From: DAISVY01 sp036826635
GTDB taxonomy: Bacteria; Zixibacteria; MSB-5A5; GN15; FEB-12
Length of the DNA stretch: 64,000 nt
Direction of reading: 5' to 3'
Assembly (NCBI GenBank): GCA_036826635.1
Contig: DAISVY010000008.1
Location: 1-64,000 of the forward strand
The position numbers and the translations under genes are program-made. The notes below the pieces were generated by a model. It did no database searches, was not told the origin of the DNA, and saw only the letters and a program-made list of their open reading frames with translations. The stretch's first letter is position 1; every line of letters begins with the position of its first letter. Of the stretch, positions 1-8,944 are shown one piece after another.

Positions 1-1616
1 CTACTCTGCATAACGGTGAACTGGCCGACCTCGAAGCCAACGTGGAAGATGCTCGCAACTGGTACATCCAGTATCTGCGTCCGCTGTGCTATAACCCACA
101 GCCATTTATCTGCGGTGATGTCGACGCCTCCGGGGGGGACGCGGATATGAATGATCTGACGGCACTGATCGATTATTTGTATCTGAGCCACACTCCCCTG
201 GCCAGTCCCGAGGCCGGTGATATGGACGGTTACGAGGGAGTCACGAACAACGATCTCCTCACGCTGGTAGACCATTTGTTCATCTCGTTTTCGCCTATTG
301 ATTGCAGCGTTTCGCCCATTGCGTTTCCCGGCTCCAACGATGTGATCGAGATGCGAAACACGACGGTAGCACCGAGTGAAGGGACCTGGACCGTTGAGAT
401 GTGGTTTACGGCCGACCAACCATGGACCGGTTTCTGCGCAGCGCTGGAATTCGATTGCGGCACATCATCGATTACACTCAACAGCATTGCTTCGATGATC
501 TCCGTGGCTAACGATACGATCCATGAAATCGACAACGGCAATCAGAAGCTACTGACCGTCGTAAACAGTTACACTACACCTAAACCGGCAGGTGAGTATC
601 ACATCGCCGACCTGGAATTTGCCGTAACGCCTTCGGCGGAGGAACAGCAGATCGGCTTCAGCCTGTCCGACTTCAACCCAAGTCATACTACCGTTATCTC
701 CCGCGGCATGCCGCCCGCCGGTTATCTACCGCAACTGCTCATACCCTCAGGGACATCCGTCGAGCCGCTGGGTGACGCCGAGTTGGTCGTAGAGGGAGAT
801 TCGTCTGTAACTGTCAACAACATCGGCCATTCCGGTGATGACGGGTTCAGGCTGTCTATCGGCACCGACACTCTCTCTTCGGGCATAAAAATGGATCTGA
901 CCAATGTCGACATGTCGGTCGAAAATGCCTCATTGATGATTCGCTTCCTGGGTGAGACTTCCGATGCCAAAGGCGGCAAGGAACTCCAGGAATGCGGCAT
1001 TTGCGGCGTATCCAGCTCGATCGGTCAGGTTCAGGTGGTGGCCGATTTCAACTCGCTGGGTGATCCCAACGTCCGATTCCAGGCCTATCAGAACAACGTC
1101 ATGGTCGGTCAGGCCACTATCCCCGGGGGCGGGGTCGTTGCTATCGGTACCCCTTACAGCGGCAATCCCATGCCCACTGTTATCCGCTCGCAGATGTACG
1201 CCCAGAATCCGCCGGGCTTCTGCTTCCAGCTTAACGGCCTGACGCAGTTCACCCTGACCGATATGACTATACTGATAGCCGATGAGATCAGACTGGTAGC
1301 CGAAAACGCCACCAAAAACATCGACAATATCCGAATTGCCGATGTCACGGCATCTTATATCGGCTGGATGGGAGTCGGCTACGAGTATGATTACTGCTGT
1401 CGCGGATTCACCGGCAATGTCGACTGTGACCCGACCGATATAGCCGACATCGGCGACCTGACCGTACTCATAGACCATTTGTTTATCAGCCTTGCCCCTC
1501 TTTGCTGCTATGAGGAAGGTAACTGTGACGCTCAAGGGATGGTCGACATGGGTGATTTGACAATTCTTATCGACTTCCTGTTCATCTCACTTTCACCTCC
1601 GGCCGTCTGCCCATAG
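1..1616 (+). CDS. Secreted dockerin-like repeat protein (5' end outside window)
   Basis: The frame stays open to the left edge (codons before the first in-frame GTG at 42 read T-L-H-N-G-E-L-A-D-L-E-A-N), so only the C-terminal part is seen. At least four EF-hand-like dockerin-type repeats are visible: two near residues 24-85 after the GTG (G-D-V-D-A-S-G-G, D-M-N-D-L-T-A-L-I-D-Y-L) and two at the extreme C-terminus (I-G-D-L-T-V-L-I-D-H-L-F-I-S and M-G-D-L-T-I-L-I-D-F-L-F-I-S). The roughly 380 residues between them look like beta-rich extracellular sequence without a family I can name. Type I dockerins bind cohesins in cellulosomes, but in this kind of bacterium such repeats often end secreted proteins with no known cohesin, and none is seen here. 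Likely secreted; function unknown. Confidence 0.85.
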   Translation, partial: TLHNGELADLEANVEDARNWYIQYLRPLCYNPQPFICGDVDASGGDADMNDLTALIDYLYLSHTPLASPEAGDMDGYEGVTNNDLLTLVDHLFISFSPIDCSVSPIAFPGSNDVIEMRNTTVAPSEGTWTVEMWFTADQPWTGFCAALEFDCGTSSITLNSIASMISVANDTIHEIDNGNQKLLTVVNSYTTPKPAGEYHIADLEFAVTPSAEEQQIGFSLSDFNPSHTTVISRGMPPAGYLPQLLIPSGTSVEPLGDAELVVEGDSSVTVNNIGHSGDDGFRLSIGTDTLSSGIKMDLTNVDMSVENASLMIRFLGETSDAKGGKELQECGICGVSSSIGQVQVVADFNSLGDPNVRFQAYQNNVMVGQATIPGGGVVAIGTPYSGNPMPTVIRSQMYAQNPPGFCFQLNGLTQFTLTDMTILIADEIRLVAENATKNIDNIRIADVTASYIGWMGVGYEYDYCCRGFTGNVDCDPTDIADIGDLTVLIDHLFISLAPLCCYEEGNCDAQGMVDMGDLTILIDFLFISLSPPAVCP

Positions 1617-1649
1617 CGACCCGGAATCAATGCATAAGGTATAAAGCCA

Positions 1650-1681
1650 AGCGGCCATCTTCTTTCCCGAAGATGGCCGCT
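1650..1681. terminator. Hairpin between convergent genes
   Basis: A 12-13 bp GC-rich inverted repeat (arms 1650-1662 and 1669-1681, six-base loop) lies between the stop of the dockerin-like gene (+) and the stop of the minus-strand gene ending at 1759. The position and perfect stem suggest a bidirectional terminator, although no T-run follows on either strand. Confidence 0.6.
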
Positions 1682-1758
1682 CTGGTGATGGATACAGATG
1701 ATAAAACGACCGGGCAAGGCGCAATAATCCCCGGCCGTACTTGACAGAAACAACACGC

Positions 1759-3015
1759 TCAGTGTTTTTCAAAGCTCACTTTATCGAAATCCTCCCACTC
1801 GATCAGGACGTCGTCACCGTCGTCAAGATACACCACCACCCCGCGATTATCATCGTCAACATCGTTGGAACCGTACAATCTGAACTGCCGCCCATCCCAA
1901 AGAGTCACCGTGGCCGAACGATGAGAGCTCTTTTCTATCTCACTGATAAATTCGAATTCGACACTTAAATCGACATCCCGACATTCACCATCCAGAAATT
2001 CCCACGTGTATTCTTCATCGTCGTCCCACCGAATCGTTCCACGGTATTCGTCGCCGTCCTCGGTATAAACGGTGCCTTTCAACGGCCGGCCGCCGTCGAA
2101 CCGATCATACCGCACCGGCTTCGGGGCCTCACTGAACTCGAGCCGGTCGAACTCATCCCAGCCGACCAAAACTTCACCGAACCCCGGATCGAAAATCAAA
2201 ATTCCCCGGTTGTCGTCATCCACATCGTTAGTCCCCCGCAAAACCATATCATCGCCGGATCGAAGAGTCACCAACGCCGCACTCGAACTATAGCGCTCAA
2301 TGGCCGCGATTTTACCGAACTCTATTTTTCTGGAACGACGCTTCTCGTCACCGTCGAGAATATCGTTAGTAAACACCTCATCTATATCCCAGCACACGAA
2401 ACCGGTAAACTCATCGCCGCGCTTGGTCGTCAGCGTACCGTAGAGACGTTCGCCGAAAGATGACTTCTCGTTGCCGGGGGCCTGAAAAAACTCGATCTTT
2501 TCAATGTCATCCCACACAAACTCGACTTCACCTTCCCGCAAATCTTCGATAACGATTTCTCTAATGTCGACCCCGATATCAGTCGAACCGTCGCACAACT
2601 CCACATCCTTACCGGATTTCAATCGGAGAATAACACAATCGTCGCCGACAACATCCATTACACTGATATGCCCGAAACATATACCGGAAGACGCCGAACT
2701 CAAATAGTTGATATAGACGTCGTCGCCGCCGCTCAACTCTATTCCAAAAATCCTGAAACTTGATTTGTTTCTATGGTACTTTTTGCGACCGGCTCGCTTT
2801 CGATCATACCGCTCGGAGTCTTCCCTGTCCTTGGTGCCACTGAGAACGTCAATCCAATCGACTTCGTTTTTATCCCATCGAATCAGGCCTTCGAATTCAT
2901 CACCGTCCACCGTGTAGATTTTCCCGTAGATACGACCGCTGTTGTCCGCCTGAACCGCAGCCGCCAGGACGATCACAAGTCCCAGTACACCAAAGGCAAA
3001 TGTTATACAGCGCAT
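1759..3015 (-). CDS. Secreted acidic protein with three tandem repeats, unknown function
   Basis: 418 residues starting with a typical signal peptide (hydrophobic stretch at about residues 5-20, cleavage near A-V-Q-A-D). The rest is three tandem units of about 110-150 residues, each opening with G-x-(I/L/V)-(Y/T)-T-x-x-G-D-E-(F/Y)-x-G-x-(I/V)-x-W-D and closing with (V/L)-x-W-(D/E)-(D/E)-(F/I)-(D/E)-x-(I/L/V)-x-F. The second and third also share N-D-V-D-D-D-N-R-G. The first unit is longer and more diverged. The unit pattern suggests small beta-barrel modules; the high Asp/Glu content may bind cations (inference). The start is supported by GGAGG four bases upstream of the ATG. I do not recognise a named family. 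Confidence 0.8.
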   Translation of the reverse strand: MRCITFAFGVLGLVIVLAAAVQADNSGRIYGKIYTVDGDEFEGLIRWDKNEVDWIDVLSGTKDREDSERYDRKRAGRKKYHRNKSSFRIFGIELSGGDDVYINYLSSASSGICFGHISVMDVVGDDCVILRLKSGKDVELCDGSTDIGVDIREIVIEDLREGEVEFVWDDIEKIEFFQAPGNEKSSFGERLYGTLTTKRGDEFTGFVCWDIDEVFTNDILDGDEKRRSRKIEFGKIAAIERYSSSAALVTLRSGDDMVLRGTNDVDDDNRGILIFDPGFGEVLVGWDEFDRLEFSEAPKPVRYDRFDGGRPLKGTVYTEDGDEYRGTIRWDDDEEYTWEFLDGECRDVDLSVEFEFISEIEKSSHRSATVTLWDGRQFRLYGSNDVDDDNRGVVVYLDDGDDVLIEWEDFDKVSFEKH

Positions 3016-3128
3016 TCGTCCTCCGAAAAGTCCCGCCTGTCTTGCTTTAGTTCGTCTACGTGACAGAGAACAAAAGGTTTAGGGGAAAAACGAAAAAATT
3101 GACCGGCTGCCGGAAAACCAGACCGAGA

Positions 3129-6100
3129 TTACTTGACCAGCACCATTTTGCGAACCAGCGATTTTCCTCCGGCCAGAAGCCGGTAGAAATAGATACCTGA
3201 AGGAGCAGCTCGGCCGGCGTCAGTATAACCGTCCCAACTGACACTCTGATCGCTCCCGGCGGGAAGGCTGCCGCTGAAGATGGTTCGGACCTTCTGGCCA
3301 AGGATATTGAACACCTCCAGACTGGCCGGACCGGGCTCCATCAGATCGAATTCGATAACCGTACCCATATTGAAGGGGTTAGGATAATTCTGAGCCAATC
3401 GGTAGCTATCGGGAAGTACCCCGGGGCCGGGATCGGGAGGCGCCGATATGCGCACCTCGCCGGGCCGGACAACAAGAGGCAGGTTAACTCCGGCAGAAGT
3501 CACCAGATAAGCGGCAAGATCGCCGTCCCCCGCTTCATCCACCAGCATGACCCCTTCGGTATCTTTGGCCGTCACATAAATTTCCGCCAGACTGCAAACA
3601 CCAGTCCCCAGGGAGCTGTCCGGCAAACCGCTTCCGAGATGCAGGCTGACCAGCCCGGCCGCACTATCTATTTGATATATTGCGGCGATGAATATGGGCA
3701 GACCCGCATCGAAAACAACCGAATCGATACCCATCAGGTCCGGCCGATAGCTCAGAGGAAGATAGACTTCCCGGGCCCGGTTAATCAACCGAAGTTCCAC
3801 CGACAGGCTGGTTGACTTTTCAATTTCCACGTCGGCCGAAGCGACGATTACCGTATCGGCGGGATCGGACCCGCCGGAATCGTGATATTCCAGAACAAAC
3901 CACAAACGTTCGGAAACATTAAATGCGCTGCTGTCGAAGACATCAACCCAGGAGAGGTGAGTTCCGTACGTTATACCGGTGGTATCGATTGACAGGTGAA
4001 TCGTATCGCCGTTCAGTCCTTCGGTACGGTCGGCAAGAAGCCATTCATGAGCAACCGCGGCCTGCCAGTGCAGCTCTCCCCCGCCGATATTGCTGACCAC
4101 CGCAAACTCATTCACCGAGGCCAACTCGACGACACTGACCGCGATACTGTCCGGCTGTAAATGTATATACGGCTGATCGGCCACGACAAGGAGCTCGATC
4201 CGAACAGTGTCCGGTGAATCGAGTGCTTCGAGAGCATCGAAAACCACCAGTCCCTGAAACAATCCGCTGTCCAGACCGGCGGCGTTCACTCTGAACACCA
4301 CCGTATCACCGGCGGTCCCGTACTGAACCGACATCGTCAGCCAGTCTATCGATTCGCTCAAAGTCCAATCGAAAGTCCCTCGCCCCGCATTGTCTACGGT
4401 AATGCTTTGCTCCACCGTGTCATCGACACCGGCACAGGCCGTAAACAGAAGGGAATCATTCGACAATCGCAATCGGGGAAGCGTATCCTCGGGGTTCTGA
4501 AAATAGTCGAGGTCGAAGGCAATCCGAGCCGAGAGATTGAACGCCGCCGAATCGACGATCTCAACTTCGGCCACATACAAACCATATGTCAACCCGCTCG
4601 TGTCCACCGACAGATGAATCGTGTCGCCGTTGATCCCGGAAACCGGCTCGATCCGAAGCCATGACTCGCTGGCCGTGGCCTGCCAGTTGACCGTATCGAC
4701 TCCCAGGTTGACGACAACGGCGAAGGTGTCGATATCGCTCGGTACCATACTCGCTATGGATATCGTATCCGGAATCACCGCGATATACGGCAGACTGTCG
4801 ACCAGTTCCAGCAACACCACCACCGTATCGGGAGACTGCAAAGCTCCCTCGGCCGCCACCACCATATATCCTTCATAGCTACCGGTAGCCAGACCAACCG
4901 TGTTCACAGCCACACACAAAACCGTATCACCCGTTCCAGAATCCGCCGACACCGTCAACCAGTCAACTTCCTCTCTGACGGTCCAGTCAAGCTGCCCGGA
5001 TCCGCCGTTGGCGATACCCAGGTCCAGACCGACCGAATCGTCTATTCCCGCATACGCCTCAAACAGCAACGTATCATGAGACACCTGCAAAACCGGGACC
5101 ACGTAATCGATGTATTCGAGTTCAAAGACCATGACTTCCGACACGTTGAACGACGCCGAGTCAGTGACTACGACCCGCGTGCGGTGCACACCGAAGCCAA
5201 GGTCGGTGGTATCAATTGAAAGACGAATGGTATCGCCACTCATACCGGAGGAACAACCGAGGCGCAGCCAGGTATCATCCGCAACGGCCTGCCAGTTGAG
5301 AATACCCGGACCGGCATTGGTCACGACCAGAAAAGTATCGACCTCCGATGGATTATTGCTGGAAAGACTGATCGCCTCCGGCTCCAGCCAAATGTATGGC
5401 AGGTTATCGACAACTTCAAGAAACGCCCATACCGTGTCGGGCGAGTTCATGGCCTCGCCACCGTCGATAACAATCGTCTCCGTATAGTTTCCCGTTTCAA
5501 GACCCGGAACGTCCGCCCACACCGTCACAACAGAATCGCCGGTGCCGGCGTATGCCGAGGCGGACAGCCAGTCGGCGTTTTCATCAAGTGTCCAGTTAAG
5601 TTCTCCGCCGCCGTCATTACGTACGGTCAGGTTCTCCGAAACCGAATCGGTCAAACCGCTGAAAGCCCGAAAGACCAGCGTATCGGGCGAGATATCCAGA
5701 ATCGGAGCGGTAACATCAAGCCGCACCGAGAGAACGACCGAAGAATCATGATTGTCAGTATCAATCAATGTGAGAGAACCCAAATACGTTCCGAAATCAA
5801 GGGTGTCAGTGGCAATACCCACCGTGATCGTATCGGGAGTAATGCCGCTGGCGGGACTCACCGTAAGCCAATTGTGCGACCGCAGAATTTCATAATTAAT
5901 GGGATTATACCCGGCATGTTCCAGAACCACCGTTTGCGGTTCCGGGAGTTCGCCGCCGACCAGCATCTCAAACTTGAGAGCTGTCGGACAAGGATTGATC
6001 CCGGGATCATTATATTTCGAGATTGAAGCGTAGATATCGAAATTGCCATTGCGTTTATCGGCCCAGGTGACATAGCGATTTCGCCCGTCGAGAGCAACGT

Positions 6101-7229
6101 CGGGCTGCAACTGGGCCGAGTCGGCATCGGCATTAGCCTGGAAATTCGGCTCGCGAATCATCCCCTCAACATCGATCATCTGCCCCACGATATCCCACGA
6201 CGACACGCCGGTGGAATCGGCCCAGATAAGAGCCACGTTACCCCGTCGGTCGGCCGATATGGTCGGCTGACGCTGAGCCCTTAAGGTTCCGTCTCGATTC
6301 ACTCGAACGTCCCCGGTCAGTGGCATCATCAGGGTATCGAACTTGCGGGTATAGATATCGGGATTAGACGGGTAGCTCCCGTTGCGCCAGTCGACCCAAA
6401 CCACGGTGAAATGCCCCGCGCCATCGGTCGCCACATCGGGAAACGCCTGACGAGCATCAAAACCAGCCGAGTTAACCCGGACATTACCGCCCAAAGCGTT
6501 ACCGAGAGAATCATAACGCTGAACATAGATATCATCGGTGCCGAAACGATTGTCATACCACGTCACCACAAACCAGCCTTCCGGCGAAACGGCTACCCTG
6601 GGGGCATGCTGCTGCGACGATGTGGCATCGTTATTCACCATAAAATTGCTGCCGATCAAGGAACCGTTGGACGCGATCAACTGACCGTAGATATCCCAGT
6701 TGTGATTGCGATAGTCGGCCCAGACAAGAACTCCACCACCCCAGGGCGAGAGCGCGATATCGGGCGTCTCCTTCAGCGAATCGGGGTATTCGGTAGTGAT
6801 CCGCCGGTTATCGTTCACCGGTGCAACAGCGGTGTCGTATCGCTGAAAATACATTTCGGGATCAAAGGGATAAAGACCGTCGCGATAGTCTTTCCAGACT
6901 ACCGAGTACAAACCGGAAAGATCGACCGCCACGGCCGGTTCGGCCTGATAGGCGTCGACATCGTCGTCGTTGACGATGCGATTTCTTCCCACCGGTTTGC
7001 CCGCGGAGTCGAAACGCTGCAGGTAGATATCGGCCGACCCTGAGCGCTTGTCGACCCACACGATAACAAACCCGCCGTCAGAGGCTACGGCAATCCGCGG
7101 TTGATTCTGCTCGGCCACGGATCCGTCGTCGTTGACAATGAAATCGGCTTTGTCGGCGCGCACACCGGAAAAACAAAACAGAGCCAGTGCGATGGTCACA
7201 CCGAACAATTTTACGTTCTTATAGTTCAC
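3129..7229 (-). CDS. Giant surface protein: 7-unit beta-propeller, alternating Ig-like repeats, FlgD-like sorting domain
   Basis: About 1366 residues. The N-terminus is a signal peptide; then come seven units of about 55 residues of the form P-x-(I/V)-A-V-x-x-x-G-x-F-V-(I/V)-x-W-x-D-x-R-x-G-x-x-D-I-Y-x-Q-R-(F/Y)-D, consistent with a seven-bladed beta-propeller. A long array of BACON/Ig-like modules follows (motifs L-x-W-T and D-W-L-x-x-S-x-x-x-G), alternating two types in three A-B pairs after one divergent module. The C-terminus has N-Y-P-N-P-F-N and a W-D-G...G-I-Y-F-Y-R-L FlgD-Ig/type IX-like sorting domain ending K-M-V-L-V-K. An upstream ATG at 7259 keeps the frame open but lies in the 3' arm of a terminator-like hairpin (7251-7276) without a ribosome site, so I prefer the GTG at 7229, which begins a compact signal peptide (V-N-Y-K-N-V-K-L-F). 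Probably a cell-surface or secreted adhesion protein. Confidence 0.85.
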   Translation of the reverse strand: MNYKNVKLFGVTIALALFCFSGVRADKADFIVNDDGSVAEQNQPRIAVASDGGFVIVWVDKRSGSADIYLQRFDSAGKPVGRNRIVNDDDVDAYQAEPAVAVDLSGLYSVVWKDYRDGLYPFDPEMYFQRYDTAVAPVNDNRRITTEYPDSLKETPDIALSPWGGGVLVWADYRNHNWDIYGQLIASNGSLIGSNFMVNNDATSSQQHAPRVAVSPEGWFVVTWYDNRFGTDDIYVQRYDSLGNALGGNVRVNSAGFDARQAFPDVATDGAGHFTVVWVDWRNGSYPSNPDIYTRKFDTLMMPLTGDVRVNRDGTLRAQRQPTISADRRGNVALIWADSTGVSSWDIVGQMIDVEGMIREPNFQANADADSAQLQPDVALDGRNRYVTWADKRNGNFDIYASISKYNDPGINPCPTALKFEMLVGGELPEPQTVVLEHAGYNPINYEILRSHNWLTVSPASGITPDTITVGIATDTLDFGTYLGSLTLIDTDNHDSSVVLSVRLDVTAPILDISPDTLVFRAFSGLTDSVSENLTVRNDGGGELNWTLDENADWLSASAYAGTGDSVVTVWADVPGLETGNYTETIVIDGGEAMNSPDTVWAFLEVVDNLPYIWLEPEAISLSSNNPSEVDTFLVVTNAGPGILNWQAVADDTWLRLGCSSGMSGDTIRLSIDTTDLGFGVHRTRVVVTDSASFNVSEVMVFELEYIDYVVPVLQVSHDTLLFEAYAGIDDSVGLDLGIANGGSGQLDWTVREEVDWLTVSADSGTGDTVLCVAVNTVGLATGSYEGYMVVAAEGALQSPDTVVVLLELVDSLPYIAVIPDTISIASMVPSDIDTFAVVVNLGVDTVNWQATASESWLRIEPVSGINGDTIHLSVDTSGLTYGLYVAEVEIVDSAAFNLSARIAFDLDYFQNPEDTLPRLRLSNDSLLFTACAGVDDTVEQSITVDNAGRGTFDWTLSESIDWLTMSVQYGTAGDTVVFRVNAAGLDSGLFQGLVVFDALEALDSPDTVRIELLVVADQPYIHLQPDSIAVSVVELASVNEFAVVSNIGGGELHWQAAVAHEWLLADRTEGLNGDTIHLSIDTTGITYGTHLSWVDVFDSSAFNVSERLWFVLEYHDSGGSDPADTVIVASADVEIEKSTSLSVELRLINRAREVYLPLSYRPDLMGIDSVVFDAGLPIFIAAIYQIDSAAGLVSLHLGSGLPDSSLGTGVCSLAEIYVTAKDTEGVMLVDEAGDGDLAAYLVTSAGVNLPLVVRPGEVRISAPPDPGPGVLPDSYRLAQNYPNPFNMGTVIEFDLMEPGPASLEVFNILGQKVRTIFSGSLPAGSDQSVSWDGYTDAGRAAPSGIYFYRLLAGGKSLVRKMVLVK
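3883..5720 (-). repeat. Three ~612 bp tandem A-B repeat units inside the giant surface protein gene
   Basis: The alternating Ig-like pair recurs with a period of about 610-616 bp. For example, the segment encoding N/H-W-Q-A recurs near 5287, 4677 and 4061, and the segment encoding L-x-(I/V/L)-S-x-D-(T/S)-L-x-F near 5700, 5095 and 4478. Boundaries are approximate. This is an internal gene duplication, not a mobile element. Confidence 0.65.
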
Positions 7230-7275
7230 CGCCCGGAAGAGGGCAAGAAAAATGCCCATCTGAGCAGATGGGCAT
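7219..7275 (-). other. Possible 18-codon leader ORF overlapping the hairpin
   Basis: An ATG at 7275, six bases after a GGGAG ribosome-binding-like site, opens an 18-codon frame (M-P-I-C-S-D-G-H-F-S-C-P-L-P-G-G-E-L) that ends at 7219, ten bases past the GTG proposed as the start of the giant surface protein. It begins within the 5' arm of the hairpin at 7251-7276. Translating it would disrupt the hairpin and could couple to the downstream start. It may equally be a chance ORF. Confidence 0.25.
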
Positions 7276-7276
7276 T
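7251..7276 (-). terminator. Intrinsic terminator-like hairpin at the 5' end of the giant surface protein gene
   Basis: A perfect 12 bp inverted repeat (arms 7251-7262 and 7265-7276) is followed on the minus strand by a run of five T. It lies between the HU/COX24-like operon and the giant surface gene, so it may be a terminator of the upstream operon. It could also act as an attenuator, since it overlaps the first possible ATG (7259) of the next gene. Confidence 0.7.
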
Positions 7277-7370
7277 ATTTTCTCCCAATACACGGTAAGG
7301 CGTTGCTTTATCTAACCTTATCAGGTGTGCGAGCGACCATTACCGAATCGGGTTGTTTTTTCTGACGCGT

Positions 7371-7391
7371 CAAAAGGGAAACAGCTTCCCT
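7371..7391 (-). terminator. Short hairpin with T4 downstream of the COX24-like gene
   Basis: A 6 bp stem (arms 7375-7380 and 7386-7391, five-base loop) is followed on the minus strand by four T. It lies 32 bases after the stop of the COX24-like gene and is a candidate weak terminator of the HU operon. Confidence 0.4.
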
Positions 7392-7422
7392 ACGCCGGCG
7401 GATACTTTTTCCACCCGCCAAA

Positions 7423-7518
7423 CTATTTGTTCTTCTTTTTATGACGATCAGCACGTCTGCGTTTTTTACGCTTGTGCGTCTTGATCTTGGCGCGCTTACG
7501 CTTCTTTCCGCTCGGCAT
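7423..7518 (-). CDS. AURKAIP1/COX24-domain small basic protein (31 aa)
   Basis: A 31-residue ORF starting M-P-S-G-K-K-R-K-R and continuing I-K-T-H-K-R-K-K-R-R-R-A-D-R-H-K-K-K. This matches the pattern of the tiny, very basic AURKAIP1/COX24-domain proteins annotated in Bacteroidetes and relatives, which resemble small ribosomal subunit proteins. A strong GGAGG site lies five bases upstream of the ATG. It starts 29 bases after the HU stop and is probably cotranscribed with it. Over half of its residues are Lys or Arg, consistent with rRNA binding (inference). Confidence 0.85.
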   Translation of the reverse strand: MPSGKKRKRAKIKTHKRKKRRRADRHKKKNK

Positions 7519-7547
7519 CAATCCTCCGCGATAACGGCTTCTAAAGG

Positions 7548-7832
7548 TTAGATAGACAGTTTCGTGATCATGTTCTTAAATTCGTTGGACGGCTTGAACA
7601 CGGGCACTTTACGATCCGGGACAGGTACGACCTCACCGGTGCGGGGGTTCCGCGCCTTTCTGGCTTTACGCAGCTTGATCTTGAAAGTACCAAAACCGCG
7701 GATTTCGATATTGTGTCCGCCCTCCACTGACTTTTTGACCGTATCGAGAAACGAATCGACGACGACAGCAACGTCAGTTCTGGTCAGCCCTGTTTTCTCG
7801 GCTACTTTTTCGACCAAATCAGCTTTAGTCAC
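7548..7832 (-). CDS. hup: HU/IHF-family DNA-binding protein
   Basis: 94 residues, the usual HU size. The N-terminal helices read T-K-A-D-L-V-E-K-V-A-E-K-T-G-L, followed by the G-x-x-I-E-I-R-G-F-G-T-F family signature, the basic arm R-K-A-R-K-A-R-N-P-R-T-G-E and the terminal P-V-F-K-P-S-N-E-F-K. The frame extends upstream to 7868, but GTG at 7832 is preceded by AGGGAGGA at good spacing and gives the conserved N-terminus, so I chose GTG. HU bends DNA and compacts the nucleoid. It is a generic HU/IHF member; which of the two cannot be told here. Confidence 0.95.
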   Translation of the reverse strand: MTKADLVEKVAEKTGLTRTDVAVVVDSFLDTVKKSVEGGHNIEIRGFGTFKIKLRKARKARNPRTGEVVPVPDRKVPVFKPSNEFKNMITKLSI

Positions 7833-8026
7833 GTCATCCTCCCTCAACAGACTGTCTTGTAATATCAATTCTCATCATGCTCAATCTAACAAGGGTCACC
7901 ACTCGGCCGACCCAATGTTTCGTCCCGCCGATAAGCCCTTGGGACAGTGGAAGATAATAAAATCTCCCACCAAGAAAAGGAAAATCTGATCCCCGGCCGA
8001 CATTTTTTTACACTCAAGCCCGGTTC

Positions 8027-8932
8027 TTATTCATACAGGTACAGTAGTCTGGGGCCGCTCGACGTGGCTTCAATCTTCTGACCGAGGTCACCAAGCGCAC
8101 CGCTCAGGAGATCAAAAACCGTAAATTTCTCCCTGCGATAGGGTCTGACCACTTTCGGCTCAGGTTCCATTCCGGCCAGTTCGGCGGCCATATCGACCGC
8201 CTCGCCAAGACCACCCAGAGTATCCACCAGACCCAGATTGTAAGCCTGAGAACCGGTGAAAATCGAGCCATCGGCCAGCGGATAGACCTCCTCCTTGTCC
8301 ATTCCGCGCCCCTCGGCCACCACTTCGACAAACTGCTCGTATCCGTCCATCACCACCGAACTGAGCATCAGCCGCTCTTTTTCCGTCATTTTTCGGGAGT
8401 AGTCGCCGACGTCTTTGAGTTCCCCTGATTTGACCGTTTCGAGGCCGATGCCAAGCTTTTCCATGGCCCCCTCGAAAGTGTGGAAAGAAAGAATAGTCCC
8501 GATAGAACCGGTAACAGTGCCCGGATTGGCCATTACGCGATCAGCCGCACAGGCGATGTAATACCCCCCGGAAGCCGCCACCCCCGCCATTGATACGACA
8601 ACCGGTTTGTAATCGCGCATCCTGAGAATAGCGCCGTAAATCTCCTGCGATATCCCCACTTCACCGCCGGGCGAATTGACATGCACCACCACCGCTTTGA
8701 TGGAATTATTCTCGTACCAGCGTTCGAGATCATCGACCACCTGGCGTCCGCTGCTCTCGGTTATCTGACCGTAAACCTCCACGATGCCGACCGCCCCGCC
8801 CCCGAAAGTACCGAACGCCGCCCCATCGTTCGTAGAAAGAAAACCTATCATCGCCAGACCGAAAAAACCTATCACGACGACGAAGCAGGCAACGATTATT
8901 ACGGCAACAACAACGTCACGACTTCTGGCCAT
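8027..8932 (-). CDS. sppA: Signal peptide peptidase SppA (S49 serine protease)
   Basis: 301 residues with one N-terminal membrane segment (residues about 7-31), so the catalytic domain faces outside the cytoplasm. It is the short single-domain form, as in Bacillus, not the doubled 67 kDa E. coli form. The nucleophile is Ser121 in G-V-A-A-S-G-G-Y-Y and the general base is most likely Lys173 in S-G-E-L-K-D, 52 residues later as in the family (Ser-Lys dyad). H-V-N-S-P-G-G at 84-90 is also typical. It degrades signal peptides left in the membrane. It begins 12 bases after the lytic transglycosylase stop and is presumably cotranscribed with it. Confidence 0.95.
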   Translation of the reverse strand: MARSRDVVVAVIIVACFVVVIGFFGLAMIGFLSTNDGAAFGTFGGGAVGIVEVYGQITESSGRQVVDDLERWYENNSIKAVVVHVNSPGGEVGISQEIYGAILRMRDYKPVVVSMAGVAASGGYYIACAADRVMANPGTVTGSIGTILSFHTFEGAMEKLGIGLETVKSGELKDVGDYSRKMTEKERLMLSSVVMDGYEQFVEVVAEGRGMDKEEVYPLADGSIFTGSQAYNLGLVDTLGGLGEAVDMAAELAGMEPEPKVVRPYRREKFTVFDLLSGALGDLGQKIEATSSGPRLLYLYE

Positions 8933-8944
8933 TATGGTATTCCA

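Noticed and set aside
3060..3128. Terminator after the giant surface protein gene
   Set aside because: A four-base CCGG stem followed by T6 on the minus strand is too weak to call with confidence.
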